This document shows positions 6,713 to 7,028 of a stretch of DNA of 7,028 bases, piece by piece. The stretch lies in NCBI GenBank assembly GCA_947173865.1, contig CAMWGS010000106.1:1-7028 (forward strand), in the 5' to 3' direction. This DNA comes from an uncultured Ruminococcus sp. GTDB taxonomy: Bacteria > Bacillota > Clostridia > Oscillospirales > Ruminococcaceae. A program made the translations under genes and the position numbers. The first letter of the stretch is position 1. Every line of letters starts with the position of its first letter. The notes under the pieces were generated by a model. The model saw nothing but the letters and a program-made list of their open reading frames with translations. It had not been told where the DNA came from and made no database searches.

Positions 6713-6803
6713 AATCAATCCTCCTAATTTATCAAGGACACATTTCGTTTTACTATTTACTTAAATTCACAATAATTTCATTATAAATTACCATATTGTC
6801 CAT
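6713..6803 (-). promoter_or_regulatory. 5' leader of the cluster with AGGAGG ribosome binding site
   Basis: If transcription starts about seven bases beyond the -10 box, the leader is about 90 bases long. It is AT-rich and holds a second perfect TATAAT (6785-6780) lacking a good -35. The last bases contain AGGAGG seven bases before ATG 6712. I see no stable stem, leader peptide or riboswitch-like structure in it. Confidence 0.5.
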
Positions 6804-6809
6804 TATTGA

Positions 6810-6838
6810 AGTATACCATGTATTTGACAAAAAGTCAA
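6810..6838 (-). promoter_or_regulatory. Main promoter of the six-gene cluster
   Basis: On the minus strand TTGACT (6838-6833, five of six) is separated by 17 bases from TATACT (6815-6810, five of six), which carries an extended -10 TG one base before it. This is a strong housekeeping sigma-factor match correctly placed upstream of the first gene. The -35 box is one arm of a palindrome (6824-6838), a plausible operator. Confidence 0.78.
6824..6838. repeat. Perfect palindrome TTGAC-N5-GTCAA over the -35 box
   Basis: Five-base arms TTGAC (6824-6828) and GTCAA (6834-6838) flank AAAAA. The right arm supplies the -35 box of the leftward promoter. The left arm plus the next base reads TTGACA on the plus strand, a potential rightward -35 with only a weak -10 (TAAATT, 6848-6853, 18-base spacer). 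A dimeric regulator binding here would block the cluster promoter. I do not recognise it as a known operator consensus. Confidence 0.5.
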
Positions 6839-7028
6839 GAGTTAACGTAAATTTTACTCATAATTTTATGTTTCTTACAAAAATAAAGCACAAAGTCTAT
6901 GCACTTCATAGAAAAGCAGTAAATATTTTAGTATTTCCGATATGTTTTTTTAAAATTTGTTGTGTCAAAAAAAATTTTTCCGATTATGCATATGTCACAA
7001 TAATTTATTAAAATTTCAGCAGTTTTTG
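6839..7028. other. AT-rich non-coding DNA upstream of the cluster
   Basis: This 190-base stretch to the right edge shows no convincing gene. It has A/T tracts (for example the A8T5 run at 6967-6979) that may bend DNA or act as upstream promoter elements. A perfect minus-strand TTGACA at 6968-6963 lacks a recognisable -10. Nothing else is supported. Confidence 0.5.

Noticed and set aside
6710..6718. TTG 6718 as start of the LRR gene
   Set aside because: It is only a base or two from AGGAGG; ATG 6712, two codons later, has ideal spacing.
151..6718. Classical tellurite-resistance (ter) operon
   Set aside because: Only TerY-triad members are present; no TerD, TerC, TerB or TerA homologue is visible, so a tellurite role is not claimed.
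6713..6803. Riboswitch or attenuator in the cluster leader
   Set aside because: The leader is short, AT-rich and shows no stable stems or terminator.
6963..6968. Perfect TTGACA on the minus strand as a second cluster promoter
   Set aside because: No hexamer resembling TATAAT occurs 16-18 bases downstream; best matches are three of six.
6967..6979. A8T5 tract as a terminator
   Set aside because: It has no GC-containing stem; it is a simple A/T tract.
6796..7011. Small plus-strand open frame in the right flank
   Set aside because: It starts inside the cluster promoter, has no ribosome binding site, and encodes AT-driven Lys/Phe/Val-rich sequence. The rightward -10 box is weak.

Overview
The window holds one gene cluster. 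Six genes lie head to tail on the minus strand, so transcription runs from high to low coordinates, with gaps of about 14 to 67 bases. AT-rich non-coding DNA flanks the cluster on both sides. The moderately AT-rich composition, strong AGGAGG/AAGGGA-type ribosome binding sites, GTG start use, BspA-type leucine-rich repeats and overall protein style suggest an anaerobic gut or rumen Firmicute. Ruminococcus or another Oscillospiraceae/Lachnospiraceae member is my best guess from protein style alone. No tRNA, rRNA, CRISPR, transposase or phage gene is visible.

Layout in transcription order. (1) 6810-6838: a convincing promoter (TTGACT, 17 bases, extended -10 TGGTATACT) overlapped by a perfect TTGAC-N5-GTCAA palindrome. 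(2) 6712-5639: a cytoplasmic protein with an N-terminal zinc ribbon, a helical domain and five 23-residue LRR_5 repeats. (3) 5602-4259: a Ser/Thr-kinase-like protein with a zinc ribbon and a beta-rich C-terminal domain. (4) 4192-3359: a TerY-like von Willebrand factor A (vWA) protein with an intact MIDAS. (5) 3324-2362: a PP2C-family phosphatase with a basic coiled-coil tail. (6) 2324-1473 (probably starting at 2347 in another frame): a four-helix membrane protein with a degenerate GGDEF domain. (7) 1422-151: a cytidine-deaminase-like domain fused to a long Gln/Asn/Pro/Tyr-rich low-complexity tail and a basic C-terminus. (8) 117-145: an intrinsic terminator. A second leftward promoter at 67-95 probably serves a gene beyond the left edge.

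The kinase, vWA protein and PP2C phosphatase match the known TerY-phosphorylation triad (vWA + PP2C + zinc-ribbon kinase) described in comparative-genomic work on Ter stress systems. The role is inferred: the kinase and phosphatase would set the phosphorylation state of the metal-binding vWA protein or a partner, and the zinc-ribbon/LRR protein would act as scaffold or sensor. The last two genes are the less expected part. One is a membrane GGDEF protein with key catalytic positions altered. The other is a deaminase-fold protein with a prion-like tail. Together they suggest a nucleotide-sensing or membrane-localised output, but no function is proven by the sequence.

The most actionable oddity is at the GGDEF gene start. 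The only well-placed ribosome binding site serves an ATG at 2347 that is out of frame with the main reading frame. An A8 run (A_AAA_AAA slippery heptamer) lies between them, exactly where a -1 shift or one extra A would join the two frames.
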